From IMG/VR virus record IMGVR_UViG_3300047557_001498, positions 51,070 through 115,069 of that record: a stretch of DNA of 64,000 nt. One strand, given 5' to 3'. Below, in pieces: positions 1 through 8,491 of the stretch. This stretch comes from a virus. Position numbers and translations under genes: made by a program. The notes below the pieces were generated by a model. It was not told the DNA's origin and made no database searches. It saw only the letters and a list, made by a program, of their open reading frames with translations. Numbering within the stretch: the first letter of the stretch is position 1; every line of letters starts with the position of its first letter.

Positions 1-1312
1 GTGATTTGTATGATTGAGTTTCATCGTCAGAATACATTTCACGATTGAAATATGGCGGTGATGTGAAAACAAAATCTAACTTACCTTCATACTTTTGGAA
101 TTTAGGATTGTGTTGAATCAATTCTGAACCATCTTGAAAAACATCATACGTGTGATCCTCTTTTACATCGAAAAATCTTGATGAAAGTGAACTACCTTTT
201 TCACCAATGGATTTCAAATAAAAATCAGCAAGATATTCATAACGAGTTATTCCCAATTCTGGAATAGAATTGTCTGTATTAGGATCAGTTCCAACATAAT
301 GTATTGGACGACTTACAGACATTGCACCGAGTATTCTACCACCCCACCCTGCACTTGGATCATATACCGTCACCATTTCACTTGCCGGAATATGTTTCGT
401 AAAATGTTCATACAAAAACTTTGCAGTCATTGGCGGAAAATTTACAGCAGGTTGTGAGAATGAAATACGGAATATCTGAAATGCTTGTGGAAATAACTTT
501 GCACTCTTTTCATATACTCTAACCAAGAAAACGTTTACTCTTGGTTCTTCACCGTCTTTTTTTATCATAAAATTATCAGACAATTCATCTATATCACCCA
601 AATAAAAAATCATACTTTCATCAAGTATTCCATCCTTAACAAACTCACGAATTTGATCGGCTTTGATAGTTAAATACTTTGTATATTTTTTATTGTAAGT
701 TTCAAGTGTACACGATATTTTTGAAATACGCAAACCTTGTCCATCAAATCTACCATCACCATTCTTAAATGCTAAGAAGAAATCTCGAAGTGTTTCTCCC
801 TCACGGAAGTATGGGTTCTTGATTTGATTTGATGAAATGGATTTACTATACAAATACATTGAATCGTTATACAGAGTTCTACGCATAACATGATGAAATG
901 TCTCTTTCATTTCATCGGTGAAGAAATCGTAAATAGATCGTGAAGTTTCACCGTTTGTTCCACTGGCAATTTTTGTTTTCAACATTGTTGGGAAGAATTG
1001 ATTAGCTGCAGAACCGTTTTTAGAAAAATTGGCAATGACGCCGATGATGTCAGCGTCATTACCTTTTTCTGGATTATGAAAAATCTTTGAAGAATTGAAT
1101 TGACGGAGCTTTGAAAATGATTGTATGATTTCTTCTTCACTTCTGCCAACAAGTGGCGGTTTACCATTTTCATCCCAATCTTTCAAAAACCTCATTCGTA
1201 AATCTTCTACCCATTCGGAAAACTTTTTATCGTCATAAGTTACCAACTCACCATATGTTATATTACATGGCCAGGACAGAACATTACCTTTTTCATAAAA
1301 ATATTTTTGCAT
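1..1312 (-). CDS. DNA methyltransferase (amino-MTase, SPPY type), 3' end outside window
   Basis: The reading frame is open from the ATG at 1312 to base 1, giving about 437 residues; the C-terminus lies outside the window. It probably transfers a methyl group from S-adenosylmethionine to an exocyclic amino group in DNA. A cofactor-site segment DPSAGWGGR lies near residues 317-325, and the catalytic motif TSPPYFN near 415. The order (SAM motif before SPPY) and the motif wording match the methylase at 5455-6681, so the two are probably paralogues. The start overlaps the clamp stop as TGATG, implying translational coupling. No restriction endonuclease is seen nearby, so protection of phage DNA or competition with host modification is more likely than a full restriction-modification pair. 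The target base is unknown. Confidence 0.8.
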   Translation of the reverse strand, partial: MQKYFYEKGNVLSWPCNITYGELVTYDDKKFSEWVEDLRMRFLKDWDENGKPPLVGRSEEEIIQSFSKLRQFNSSKIFHNPEKGNDADIIGVIANFSKNGSAANQFFPTMLKTKIASGTNGETSRSIYDFFTDEMKETFHHVMRRTLYNDSMYLYSKSISSNQIKNPYFREGETLRDFFLAFKNGDGRFDGQGLRISKISCTLETYNKKYTKYLTIKADQIREFVKDGILDESMIFYLGDIDELSDNFMIKKDGEEPRVNVFLVRVYEKSAKLFPQAFQIFRISFSQPAVNFPPMTAKFLYEHFTKHIPASEMVTVYDPSAGWGGRILGAMSVSRPIHYVGTDPNTDNSIPELGITRYEYLADFYLKSIGEKGSSLSSRFFDVKEDHTYDVFQDGSELIQHNPKFQKYEGKLDFVFTSPPYFNREMYSDDETQSYKS

Positions 1313-2031
1313 CAGTTGTTATCCAATTTTACTAAATAATATTTGGCTTCAAAATCATCAATATCAAATTCAACTTTTGCCAAACCTTCGGAAGAAACTT
1401 TAAGAGTTCCACCATTAAGGTCTTTATTAGCAGCAAGAATACCGTTAAAGTATTTTGCAGAGAAACTAATCGGATCAATATCACCACTTGCATTACAATC
1501 AATATCAATAGAGATACGGTTTGAATTTGTATTTGAATAACCAAGAACAATTTGATATTTGTTCAATTTATCATTCTTCAATACCGTGAACTTTTCAATA
1601 TCAGATAGTGCAGATTTTGCCTTAATGAATTTGTCAATAAATTCTTTTGTAATCGTAATATCCAATTCAAAAGGTGGCAACTCTTTTAGGTCTGGTGCAG
1701 GTGGAATTACTGCAAGGTCAGCCAACATATAATTTACCGTAGTTGATTTGTCATCAATAGTTAATGAGAACGCCTTATCACCTGCACCGTTTACTTGAAA
1801 GTTTACTGTATTACCAAGAACTCCCAATAAACTCACAAGCAGGTCAGTATTGTAAACTCCAAATTTCCAAGAATCTCCTTGAAAACTTTTTAACTTAACT
1901 TCACCAACAACACACTTATCATCGGAAATAAAACGAGTAGATAAACCACCGTTCATATTCCAAGCAACCGATTGAATCAACTTACCCAAGTGATACTTGC
2001 TGATAAAGTTGAGCAACTTTGATTTTTCCAT
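1312..2031 (-). CDS. gp45: DNA polymerase sliding clamp (gp45-like)
   Basis: A 239-residue protein, close to the 228 of T4 gp45. It opens with a helix (residues 1-20) followed by alternating strands and ends in an acidic strand (FDIDDFEAKYYLV), as in phage clamps. It would form a trimeric ring that tethers the polymerase and, in T4-like phages, also supports late transcription. Position supports the call: it directly follows the polymerase C-terminal fragment. It has an AAGGA ribosome binding site and its own promoter at 2067-2098. The clamp loader genes are not in the window. Recognition rests on overall pattern and context, as clamps have no catalytic motif. Confidence 0.85.
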   Translation of the reverse strand: MEKSKLLNFISKYHLGKLIQSVAWNMNGGLSTRFISDDKCVVGEVKLKSFQGDSWKFGVYNTDLLVSLLGVLGNTVNFQVNGAGDKAFSLTIDDKSTTVNYMLADLAVIPPAPDLKELPPFELDITITKEFIDKFIKAKSALSDIEKFTVLKNDKLNKYQIVLGYSNTNSNRISIDIDCNASGDIDPISFSAKYFNGILAANKDLNGGTLKVSSEGLAKVEFDIDDFEAKYYLVKLDNN

Positions 2032-2066
2032 AACAAAAATCCTTAATGATTAGAAAATAATGTATA

Positions 2067-2098
2067 CAAATATACGAAAAAATTTTGAATTATCAAAA
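2067..2098 (-). promoter_or_regulatory. Bacteroidota-type promoter for clamp gene
   Basis: On the coding strand TTTTG (2098-2094), a 19-base spacer, then TATATTTG (2074-2067) followed by TATAC. This fits the Bacteroidota sigma-A consensus (-33 TTTG, -7 TAnnTTTG). It starts inside the last codons of the polymerase fragment and would give a leader of roughly 30 bases before the clamp ATG at 2031. Confidence 0.65.
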
Positions 2099-3007
2099 CG
2101 AAAAAAACTTTTGTGCAACTTTTTTGTTCTCCGTTGGGAAATCCCACTTCATTGCATCATAAAAGTTTCTTAACTTGCCATCCAATTCAGATACAAATAA
2201 TTCGTTGGCATCAAAATGTTCTTTGATAAACTCAATAATTTCATCTGGATCGGAATCTCCACGAAAAGCCAACTCCTCCAAACCATATTTGTTGGCTTTT
2301 AAATAAGCAATCTTAACCTTATCACCATTTTTGATTGGAGGAAACTTTGGAGGACAACCAAATACTTTTAATAACTTATTGTAATTTATAGCAGCTTTAA
2401 TATGTGATGGTGTTCCTTTTCCGAATTTACCAAGAACATCATCCGTAACCATGCTTGCATATTTTTTAATGTCTTTAATAGAAGATGTCTTTGCAACCTC
2501 TGAATACAAAACTGTATTCAGATTTCTTTTGAAAGATAAAATATTTTCATCTATGTCCTTTTTATTTTTGTCTTTGAGAATATCAACTATAACATTTTTC
2601 ATAAGTTTCTGAAACGATTTTGGGAATGATGAGCGCACAATATCCAATCCTTTAACTTCTAACTTATCAACCGATACTCCATTATCTGAAATAATCCATA
2701 GTGCATATCTCTTTTTCTTTTGCCAGAAACCCGTTCTACCAATCATTTCTTGTTTAATTTCTAAACGATGTTTGTCTGTATTGAATATCTTTTTAGCAAA
2801 AACATCATAGAATTGATTAACATAATTTTGAACTTCAGTTGCAATTTCGTAAATTTTAGGTGTCATAGAATCAATATCATTGGTATCTATTTCAGGAAAT
2901 CTATTCTTAACGAGAGGCAGACAAGAAACGAAAACAGAATCCGTGTCTACATATTGAACATGATCTATTTCAACATTTTCATTTTTTATTATTTTTTTTA
3001 TTTTCAT
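2093..3007 (-). CDS. gp43: Family B DNA polymerase, C-terminal fragment (motif C, thumb, clamp tail)
   Basis: This 304-residue protein holds the rest of the replicative polymerase. The catalytic motif C, YVDTDSVF, sits at residues 19-26, and the KKRY motif at about 98-101 is followed by a thumb-like region. The C-terminus (KVAQKFFSF) looks like the short hydrophobic clamp-binding tail of gp43. With only one acidic catalytic motif it cannot polymerise alone; it must pair with the fragment at 3687-5453, which carries the exonuclease and motifs A and B. Residues 1-14, before the polymerase homology begins, are basic and resemble the late part of an intein, but there is no His-Asn before a Cys/Ser/Thr. 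The start has no clear ribosome binding site and lies 16 bases after the glycosyltransferase stop. Confidence 0.9.
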   Translation of the reverse strand: MKIKKIIKNENVEIDHVQYVDTDSVFVSCLPLVKNRFPEIDTNDIDSMTPKIYEIATEVQNYVNQFYDVFAKKIFNTDKHRLEIKQEMIGRTGFWQKKKRYALWIISDNGVSVDKLEVKGLDIVRSSFPKSFQKLMKNVIVDILKDKNKKDIDENILSFKRNLNTVLYSEVAKTSSIKDIKKYASMVTDDVLGKFGKGTPSHIKAAINYNKLLKVFGCPPKFPPIKNGDKVKIAYLKANKYGLEELAFRGDSDPDEIIEFIKEHFDANELFVSELDGKLRNFYDAMKWDFPTENKKVAQKFFSF

Positions 3008-3023
3008 ATCGAATCAATATATT

Positions 3024-3671
3024 TTACAAATTAAGAAAACTTTTATACGAACATGATATATTTGCATTGTCTAAATAGTGTTTAAATTCTACATCCGAAT
3101 CTCTTTCTTCTGGTGTGAAATACCACGGTATATGTTTTGCCCTATAATCAACTAAACTAACACCACCGATGAATGCATCTTTTATATTGTAAACAGCAAA
3201 TGTAGTATCTATCAATACATTTATCAAACAACCTTCAAGTTCTGTTGATTGCGTTTGTCTAGATTTTTCATACGATTGTATGTGATCATAATACGGCGAA
3301 TCAATCGGAACATCGTGAAAGTCTAATGTTAAACCAACCTTACCATAATCTGGAAATTTTTCAAGAATAGATATTGATTTTGTCAAACAATCTGTTGGTG
3401 TGATTGATAAATCTAAATCAGGATCTGTTACAACATAGTAATCTGATTCTAATGAATTAACCAATCCCGAAATCCATGGTGCATGATGGCCTAAATTTTC
3501 AGTTCTAACAACTCTAATATCCGTTTCACTATACCATTCCAAAAGAGGTTCATATGTACTATCATTATCTAAAATTATTATTTCACCGACCATATCAAAC
3601 TTTGAAATGTATTCTATCATTTTTCTTGGCCATGTCAATAAGTTTCTATTATTTATTATTACTGGAATCAT
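3024..3671 (-). CDS. GT-A fold (family 2-like) glycosyltransferase
   Basis: A 215-residue protein beginning with a nucleotide-sugar-binding pattern: IPVIINNRN, then EIIILDNDSTYEPLL near residue 35, and a metal-binding DxD-like TDPDLDLS near residue 82. These are hallmarks of GT-A glycosyltransferases, and similar short enzymes are common in marine phages. It likely moves a sugar from an activated nucleotide sugar onto an acceptor that cannot be told from sequence (modified DNA base, virion protein or host glycan). Its place is odd: it separates the two halves of the DNA polymerase, 15 bases after one and 16 before the other. It shows no HNH, GIY-YIG, LAGLIDADG or Vsr-like motif, so it is not an obvious homing endonuclease. 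Confidence 0.75.
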   Translation of the reverse strand: MIPVIINNRNLLTWPRKMIEYISKFDMVGEIIILDNDSTYEPLLEWYSETDIRVVRTENLGHHAPWISGLVNSLESDYYVVTDPDLDLSITPTDCLTKSISILEKFPDYGKVGLTLDFHDVPIDSPYYDHIQSYEKSRQTQSTELEGCLINVLIDTTFAVYNIKDAFIGGVSLVDYRAKHIPWYFTPEERDSDVEFKHYLDNANISCSYKSFLNL

Positions 3672-3686
3672 TTTTTTTCCAAAAAA

Positions 3687-5453
3687 TTATACAATATCAT
3701 CTGTTTCTAAAAGTTCAGACGCCTTAACTTTTGTCAATATACCATTTCTCATTATGGATATAAAATTATTTGAATAGTATGTTCGAGTTGAATTGTCTTC
3801 CATTTTAACAATTACCTCATATCCAAGCTCTTTATTGTATTTCATGTTTATAGCAGCTTCTGTTTTTTTGATAACGGTTTGACCGGATAGAGTAACCGCT
3901 TCAGCATTATCAATATCATAAAAACGAAATGCCGGTAAACCCAAAATACCATACATAGAATTAAGAAGAATTTTTTGAACAAGTTGTCTTTTCTTGTAAA
4001 ACTCATACTTTTCTGTATCACCCGCATTACCCCACTTCTTCATTTCATTTTTATACTCAACCCTCTTATCAAACCAATCAGAAAGAATTGCTGGAATAAG
4101 TCCTGTTCTTTCTGAACTATACATTACCCCATTTGATGCAACGGTGTATTTGTATTTATCCAAAAATGCCTTTAACTTTTCTTTCGATACCGTTTCACCA
4201 CCAACAATATATGCATCTACATTACCACGAAGAAATTCTTCTGCATTCCAATTCTCAATCTTAGCAATTTTTGTTTCCGGTGAAATGTTTAGTGTCATAA
4301 TGATTGACGGATAAAGTGATGTTAAGTCCAAGTCATACATCCACTCATATCTACCAGGAACGGGATCCTTAACAAATGCTCCAATAAATCCCTTCTCACC
4401 ACTATCTTTCAATTCTTGCATTTTTTCTTGTCTATCTGCAGGTTTGTTCGGAGCAACAACACCACCAATATGCTTCAGATATGTCAGCATCGCACCTTCA
4501 AGATACTTTGATGAATAAACAAAATCTTCATAAGGAACATGACCGACATGAGCAATACCTCTAACTAAATCGATATATTGTAATTTCTTATCCAAATCAA
4601 TTACCAACTCAACGTCAGTAATGTTGTAATCAATAAATGTATCAATATCGTTTTCCATCAAATCATCAAGATTACCCTCATACTCAACCTTACCACGACC
4701 AAGTTCTGTTATTGAAACATAATCTAATGAATAAGATGGTAGCTCCTTATATGAGAATTTTTTGTAAACAGTCATATAATCTAACACAGATGTCCCACCT
4801 ATTGTATATCGGTTTCTATATGGAGAATAAAACATTTCACCGATAACAGAAAGATTGTTTGCTTGTTTTTTACCGAGAACACGTTTGATGCGATTATACA
4901 AATATGGAATATCGAATGCATCACAATTCCAACCCGTCATAACATGGGGTTGAATTTCTTGAATAGCATCTATAAATTTTAATAACAAAGTTTTTTCATC
5001 GTAACATGGAATTACTGTTTTGTTATGGGTAGTTTTTGAATCTAATTTTTTTTTCTTGTCCAATACAAGAATTGTGTAATGGTCTGATGCAGAATCATGG
5101 TAAGCGATAGATGTTACTTCATTGTTACCTTGTGTTGGATCTGGAACACCTGTAATCATTTCAACCTCAATATCAAATGTCATAGTAACTATTCCATTTG
5201 ACGGCATATCTGAATCGCCGTACATATCAACGAGAATACGAGTAGTCTCTGCAATATCAGATTCAAACAAGTCTGGATCATTCTTAACAAAGTTTGTAAC
5301 CTTTGATAGTTTATCACCATATAGAGAAATATATTTACCGTTAGGATCTTTTTTGTAAGCATACGGTTTATATTCAAAATGTAATAAACCTTTGGTATCA
5401 TCCCAAACCCACGCTTCTCTTGTATTTGTTTTTACGAAAATGTTTTGATACAT
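3687..5453 (-). CDS. gp43: Family B DNA polymerase, N-terminal fragment (exonuclease plus motifs A and B)
   Basis: 588 residues. The 3'-5' exonuclease motifs are intact: Exo I FDIEVE (93-98), Exo II GWNCDAFDIPY (174-184), Exo III YNITD (276-280). Polymerase motif A is DLDLTSLYPS (374-383) and motif B KILLNSMYG (494-502). Homology stops at about residue 544, before motif C, which is on the separate gene at 2093-3007. Residues 545-588 are extra and read like the middle of an intein/Hint domain (a strand-rich stretch ending VKASELLETDDIV), yet there is no N-terminal nucleophile and the usual block B His is absent. The start is ATG 5453, one base after the methylase stop; a longer in-frame start would overlap that gene by 62 bases and add unrelated residues. 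It replicates phage DNA together with gp45, gp41 and gp32. Confidence 0.92.
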   Translation of the reverse strand: MYQNIFVKTNTREAWVWDDTKGLLHFEYKPYAYKKDPNGKYISLYGDKLSKVTNFVKNDPDLFESDIAETTRILVDMYGDSDMPSNGIVTMTFDIEVEMITGVPDPTQGNNEVTSIAYHDSASDHYTILVLDKKKKLDSKTTHNKTVIPCYDEKTLLLKFIDAIQEIQPHVMTGWNCDAFDIPYLYNRIKRVLGKKQANNLSVIGEMFYSPYRNRYTIGGTSVLDYMTVYKKFSYKELPSYSLDYVSITELGRGKVEYEGNLDDLMENDIDTFIDYNITDVELVIDLDKKLQYIDLVRGIAHVGHVPYEDFVYSSKYLEGAMLTYLKHIGGVVAPNKPADRQEKMQELKDSGEKGFIGAFVKDPVPGRYEWMYDLDLTSLYPSIIMTLNISPETKIAKIENWNAEEFLRGNVDAYIVGGETVSKEKLKAFLDKYKYTVASNGVMYSSERTGLIPAILSDWFDKRVEYKNEMKKWGNAGDTEKYEFYKKRQLVQKILLNSMYGILGLPAFRFYDIDNAEAVTLSGQTVIKKTEAAINMKYNKELGYEVIVKMEDNSTRTYYSNNFISIMRNGILTKVKASELLETDDIV

Positions 5454-5454
5454 A

Positions 5455-6681
5455 TTAAACTCTCTTAAACATCCATATTGGTTCACAAAACTTTTTATCT
5501 CTATTCTTCTCGGCAAATTCTACACTATCATCAAGGAAATGTCCGTCTCTTGTTGCAGTTCCTGCACCGGCAGAGTTTGGTCTTTTTGACATTTCCATTC
5601 CGATACAACCGATATATTCCATTCCATTCTCTACAAGGAAATCACTCATTGGGTTTGTTATCTCTAACCATTGACGACCGGTAGACCATGCAGAGTTTGT
5701 GTAAACATCTGCAATGTTTATTGCCATAATACCACCAACTCTCAATGATGGGATGATATTACCCAATGTTTTATGTAGAAAGTTTTTATTCCATTCATCA
5801 ATACCTTTATATCGAACCCAACTTTGTGTGTCTGATTGTGAATACTTCTCAACATTAAAATATGGTGGTGATGTAAACACCAAGTCAAAGTGTTCCGGAT
5901 ATTGTGTGAAATCGAAATCTTCTGCTGGTGATGTATAAAAATTCGTTTTCTTTTTACTTTCAAAGAAACCTAAATTCTTTTCATAGAACTGTTTTTGTTC
6001 TTCATATATCGGATGATTTTCTACTCTTGGATCCAAACCAACATAATGTTCGGTACAAGATGCTGCATAAAAACCAGCAAGTCTGTCACCCCATCCCATA
6101 GAGAAATCCAATACATTCTTTACACCCAACATTTCATATAGAACTTTAGCAACATTTGGTTTAAACTGTGAACAAATGTATTTACGAAGACCTAACATGG
6201 TTCTTAATTCCGATTTACCAAGTGTTTCCATTTTGAGTGAATACATGGAACCCATTAGTGATTTCATAAACTTATGGTTAGACCATGTTCTGGCAGGACC
6301 TGGTGAAACTGATGCATCAACTTCCCAACGATTCTTTTGTTGAAAATAATTTGATGCATCGTTACCAGTATTCAAACGACTGAAATATAATTGTTTTCCC
6401 TCATATGTCAAAGCATATTTTGGTTCAGACGCCTTTCTTGGAAACCACTCACCTTCGGTTAGCAATTCATTCCAACGAATACCTTTGAGTTTTAGAAACT
6501 CTCGTTGTGCATCTTCAATAGTAATTTCAGCGTAAGGTAAAGGGTATGTCATTGCTATTTCAGCAAGACGATCCTTTACATATTCTTTATCGAAGTTTTC
6601 TTTTATGTATGTTATTTGTTCGGCAGTTATTGTTAGATACGGTTCCATACCGTAAAATTGTTGGAAGTAATCTTGTTGCAC
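5455..6681 (-). CDS. DNA methyltransferase (amino-MTase, SPPY type)
   Basis: 408 residues, probably modifying adenine-N6 or cytosine-N4 in DNA. The SAM-binding segment DFSMGWGDRLAGF lies near residues 190-202, followed by HYVGLDPR, and the catalytic FTSPPYFNVEKYS near 267-279. The C-terminus holds a conserved-looking strand (GGIMAINIADVY). It shares motif wording and order with the methylase at 1-1312. The chosen start is GTG 6681; ATG 6648 is the alternative, and neither has a strong ribosome binding site. The stop is two bases upstream of the polymerase start, suggesting coupled translation. Confidence 0.82.
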   Translation of the reverse strand: MQQDYFQQFYGMEPYLTITAEQITYIKENFDKEYVKDRLAEIAMTYPLPYAEITIEDAQREFLKLKGIRWNELLTEGEWFPRKASEPKYALTYEGKQLYFSRLNTGNDASNYFQQKNRWEVDASVSPGPARTWSNHKFMKSLMGSMYSLKMETLGKSELRTMLGLRKYICSQFKPNVAKVLYEMLGVKNVLDFSMGWGDRLAGFYAASCTEHYVGLDPRVENHPIYEEQKQFYEKNLGFFESKKKTNFYTSPAEDFDFTQYPEHFDLVFTSPPYFNVEKYSQSDTQSWVRYKGIDEWNKNFLHKTLGNIIPSLRVGGIMAINIADVYTNSAWSTGRQWLEITNPMSDFLVENGMEYIGCIGMEMSKRPNSAGAGTATRDGHFLDDSVEFAEKNRDKKFCEPIWMFKRV

Positions 6682-6694
6682 AAAACACCATTTG

Positions 6695-6985
6695 TTAATC
6701 TATTGAATAAAAACTACCTATTCTATCTCTCATATCATATACAACTCTAAACTTTCTTACAAATTCATCTTGTTTGTATATTTTTGTATCATTATTATCA
6801 ATAACAACGTAATCGCCCGGTAAAATTTCTTTTCCAGATTTAAATGTGAACTTGTACAACGATTCACTTACCAATGAAATAACACCGTCCCATTTATCAA
6901 CAGCTTCAAGTGCAGATTCTTTTGTGCCATCAAAATGATATGCAGAGAATTTAGAGTGTAAAGGTTCGACCATCATAAAATTCAT
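6695..6985 (-). CDS. Small protein of unknown function
   Basis: 96 residues with no motif I can assign. It is a mixed alpha/beta sequence with a central strand-turn region (KEILPGDYVVIDNND) typical of small beta-barrel folds. A GAGGAAAT ribosome binding site precedes the ATG, and the gene lies six bases after its upstream neighbour, so it belongs to the same transcript as the genes at 6991-7940. Confidence 0.75.
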   Translation of the reverse strand: MNFMMVEPLHSKFSAYHFDGTKESALEAVDKWDGVISLVSESLYKFTFKSGKEILPGDYVVIDNNDTKIYKQDEFVRKFRVVYDMRDRIGSFYSID

Positions 6986-6990
6986 AACAA

Positions 6991-7275
6991 TTATTTCCTC
7001 ATAAGTTTTTTCTTAAAATCTTTCAACCAATCTGGATCGTTTTCAGTATCATCAATGTCATAATATGTTTTACCATCTTTTGCCATTGTCCAATTATCAG
7101 AGATTTCATCCTCATTTGGCATTAGAATTTCTTCCAAAGAATCCAAATCACCGTGAGTTGCTGCAATATGATCCTTTATATGTTTTCTGGTCTTTCTGTG
7201 AGCATGGACTTTATCATATTTTTCAGAAGAACCTGTATTGCCTATTATAGGATTTTTTCTATATGAACGGCTCAT
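6991..7275 (-). CDS. Small conserved-type phage protein, unknown function
   Basis: 94 residues. The N-terminal 30 are very basic (MSRSYRKNPIIGNTGSSEK, then a His/Arg-rich stretch), while the rest is acidic. Short phage proteins opening with a SRSYRK-P pattern are familiar from other phages, but I know no function. The basic head could bind nucleic acid; that is inference. A GAGG site precedes the ATG. Confidence 0.72.
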   Translation of the reverse strand: MSRSYRKNPIIGNTGSSEKYDKVHAHRKTRKHIKDHIAATHGDLDSLEEILMPNEDEISDNWTMAKDGKTYYDIDDTENDPDWLKDFKKKLMRK

Positions 7276-7292
7276 AACATAACCTCATAAAA

Positions 7293-7940
7293 TTAAAGTT
7301 GAATATCTTTCCAATTTCCGTTTGCAATAGTTTTTGTTGCCCATTTACCCATGTTGTTTGCAACTTCATAATAGTTGTAAACACCTTTTTGTTCTAACAT
7401 ACTATCTTCAAACACAAATGGTCTACCCTTTACCTTTGTCATAAATTCTCCACCCTTACCCATGTTTCTATCATTAAAAGATTGTGTGTTTCTGTATCCA
7501 GGAAAAGAATTAGGACACTTATTTGTTCCAATCAAAACAGATCCTTTGCCACCTTTTGGTATAAACAGTATAGAATCTTGCATATACTTTTCACCTAGTC
7601 TGACTAAATCTGATTTTAATGTTCCCTTATCTTTCAAATCAACAACAAAGTAAACATCCTCTTTTACTTCTTTTGCATCTTTTGTTCCAAAGTTTTCGAT
7701 ATAAGCACCATCAACTCTAGTTACACCATAACCAAGAACTTCAAGATTTGCATACAACTGTCTATTTCTTTTTTTATTATCATCCAATGAATATTCTGCA
7801 TCATCTGGACTACCACAACCTTCTTTTGAACGGAATGCCGTTATTGTACCACAATCATGTTCATCCATGTGTTTTGTTAAACGAGAAAGACCACTCTCAT
7901 TTACATTCTTGTTTGGTAATAAATCTTTTAACTTTGCCAT
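7293..7940 (-). CDS. Phage protein of unknown function, 215 aa
   Basis: A soluble alpha/beta protein. The middle carries a pattern seen in several uncharacterised phage proteins: an opening strand TITAFRS, an N-K-K-R-N-R-Q-L helix near residue 55, then GYGVTRVDGAYIEN. No catalytic motif can be named with confidence. It is the first gene after a late-type promoter motif at 7970-7979 and is followed closely by two small genes, which suggests a short late transcript. Confidence 0.75.
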   Translation of the reverse strand: MAKLKDLLPNKNVNESGLSRLTKHMDEHDCGTITAFRSKEGCGSPDDAEYSLDDNKKRNRQLYANLEVLGYGVTRVDGAYIENFGTKDAKEVKEDVYFVVDLKDKGTLKSDLVRLGEKYMQDSILFIPKGGKGSVLIGTNKCPNSFPGYRNTQSFNDRNMGKGGEFMTKVKGRPFVFEDSMLEQKGVYNYYEVANNMGKWATKTIANGNWKDIQL

Positions 7941-7969
7941 AATTTCTCTCGGTTATGAAAAACATTTAC

Positions 7970-7979
7970 TATAAATATA
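7970..7979 (-). promoter_or_regulatory. Late-type promoter motif
   Basis: Coding strand reads TATATTTATA, 29 bases before the ATG at 7940. It sits in the 43-base gap after the dUTPase stop. Confidence 0.5.
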
Positions 7980-7983
7980 CAAA

Positions 7984-8490
7984 TCATTTTTTATCTGTTG
8001 AACCAAATCCACCATCGCCTCTATTACTATCAGACAGTTCTCGAACTTCTTCAAAATGAACGGTTGGGTATGGAATGATTATCAACTGAGCAATTTTATC
8101 GCCAACTTTTGGAACATTGTTTATCCATTCTTCATCAAATGGAAAACTTGGATATTCAAATCTAGCAAGAATTTCACCACGATAATTTGAATCAATAACT
8201 CCAACTGAATTTTTTAATGATACACCCGATAGTGCCTTTGTTATTGAGCTTCTTGGAAAAAGAAGTCCAACATAACCACTTGGAATTTCTACGGCAATAC
8301 CTGTTCCATATTCCATGAATGTTTTATCCTTTCTCAATGATGTTGCAGTTAAATCCAAACCAGCATCACCATCTTGTGCATATCGTGGTGTTACTGCTTC
8401 AGGTACTAATTTACGAAATTTTACAGTTAAATCCAAATTATTTTTGTAATTTAATTTGTAATTGGGAAACCATTTGCCAACCAAACTCAT
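7984..8490 (-). CDS. dut: dUTP pyrophosphatase (dUTPase)
   Basis: 168 residues, the normal size for the trimeric enzyme that hydrolyses dUTP to dUMP and pyrophosphate, keeping uracil out of DNA and feeding dTMP synthesis. All five family motifs are visible in order: DAGLDLTA (about 42-49), PRSSI (about 79-83), GVIDSNYRGE with the catalytic Asp (about 101-110), KIAQLII (about 133-139), and the C-terminal Gly-rich lid RGDGGFGSTDK. An AGGAGG site overlaps the end of the PLP-enzyme gene, so the two are coupled. It works with the ribonucleotide reductase at 14219-16072 in nucleotide supply. Confidence 0.97.
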   Translation of the reverse strand: MSLVGKWFPNYKLNYKNNLDLTVKFRKLVPEAVTPRYAQDGDAGLDLTATSLRKDKTFMEYGTGIAVEIPSGYVGLLFPRSSITKALSGVSLKNSVGVIDSNYRGEILARFEYPSFPFDEEWINNVPKVGDKIAQLIIIPYPTVHFEEVRELSDSNRGDGGFGSTDKK

Positions 8491-8491
8491 T

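Noticed and set aside
3024-3671. Homing endonuclease in the polymerase gap
   Set aside because: No HNH, GIY-YIG, LAGLIDADG or Vsr-like motif; the sequence fits a GT-A glycosyltransferase.
2093-5453. Functional trans-splicing split intein
   Set aside because: No Cys/Ser at a plausible N-junction, no TxxH in block B, and no His-Asn before a Cys/Ser/Thr in the second fragment. Only intein-like framework sequence is seen.
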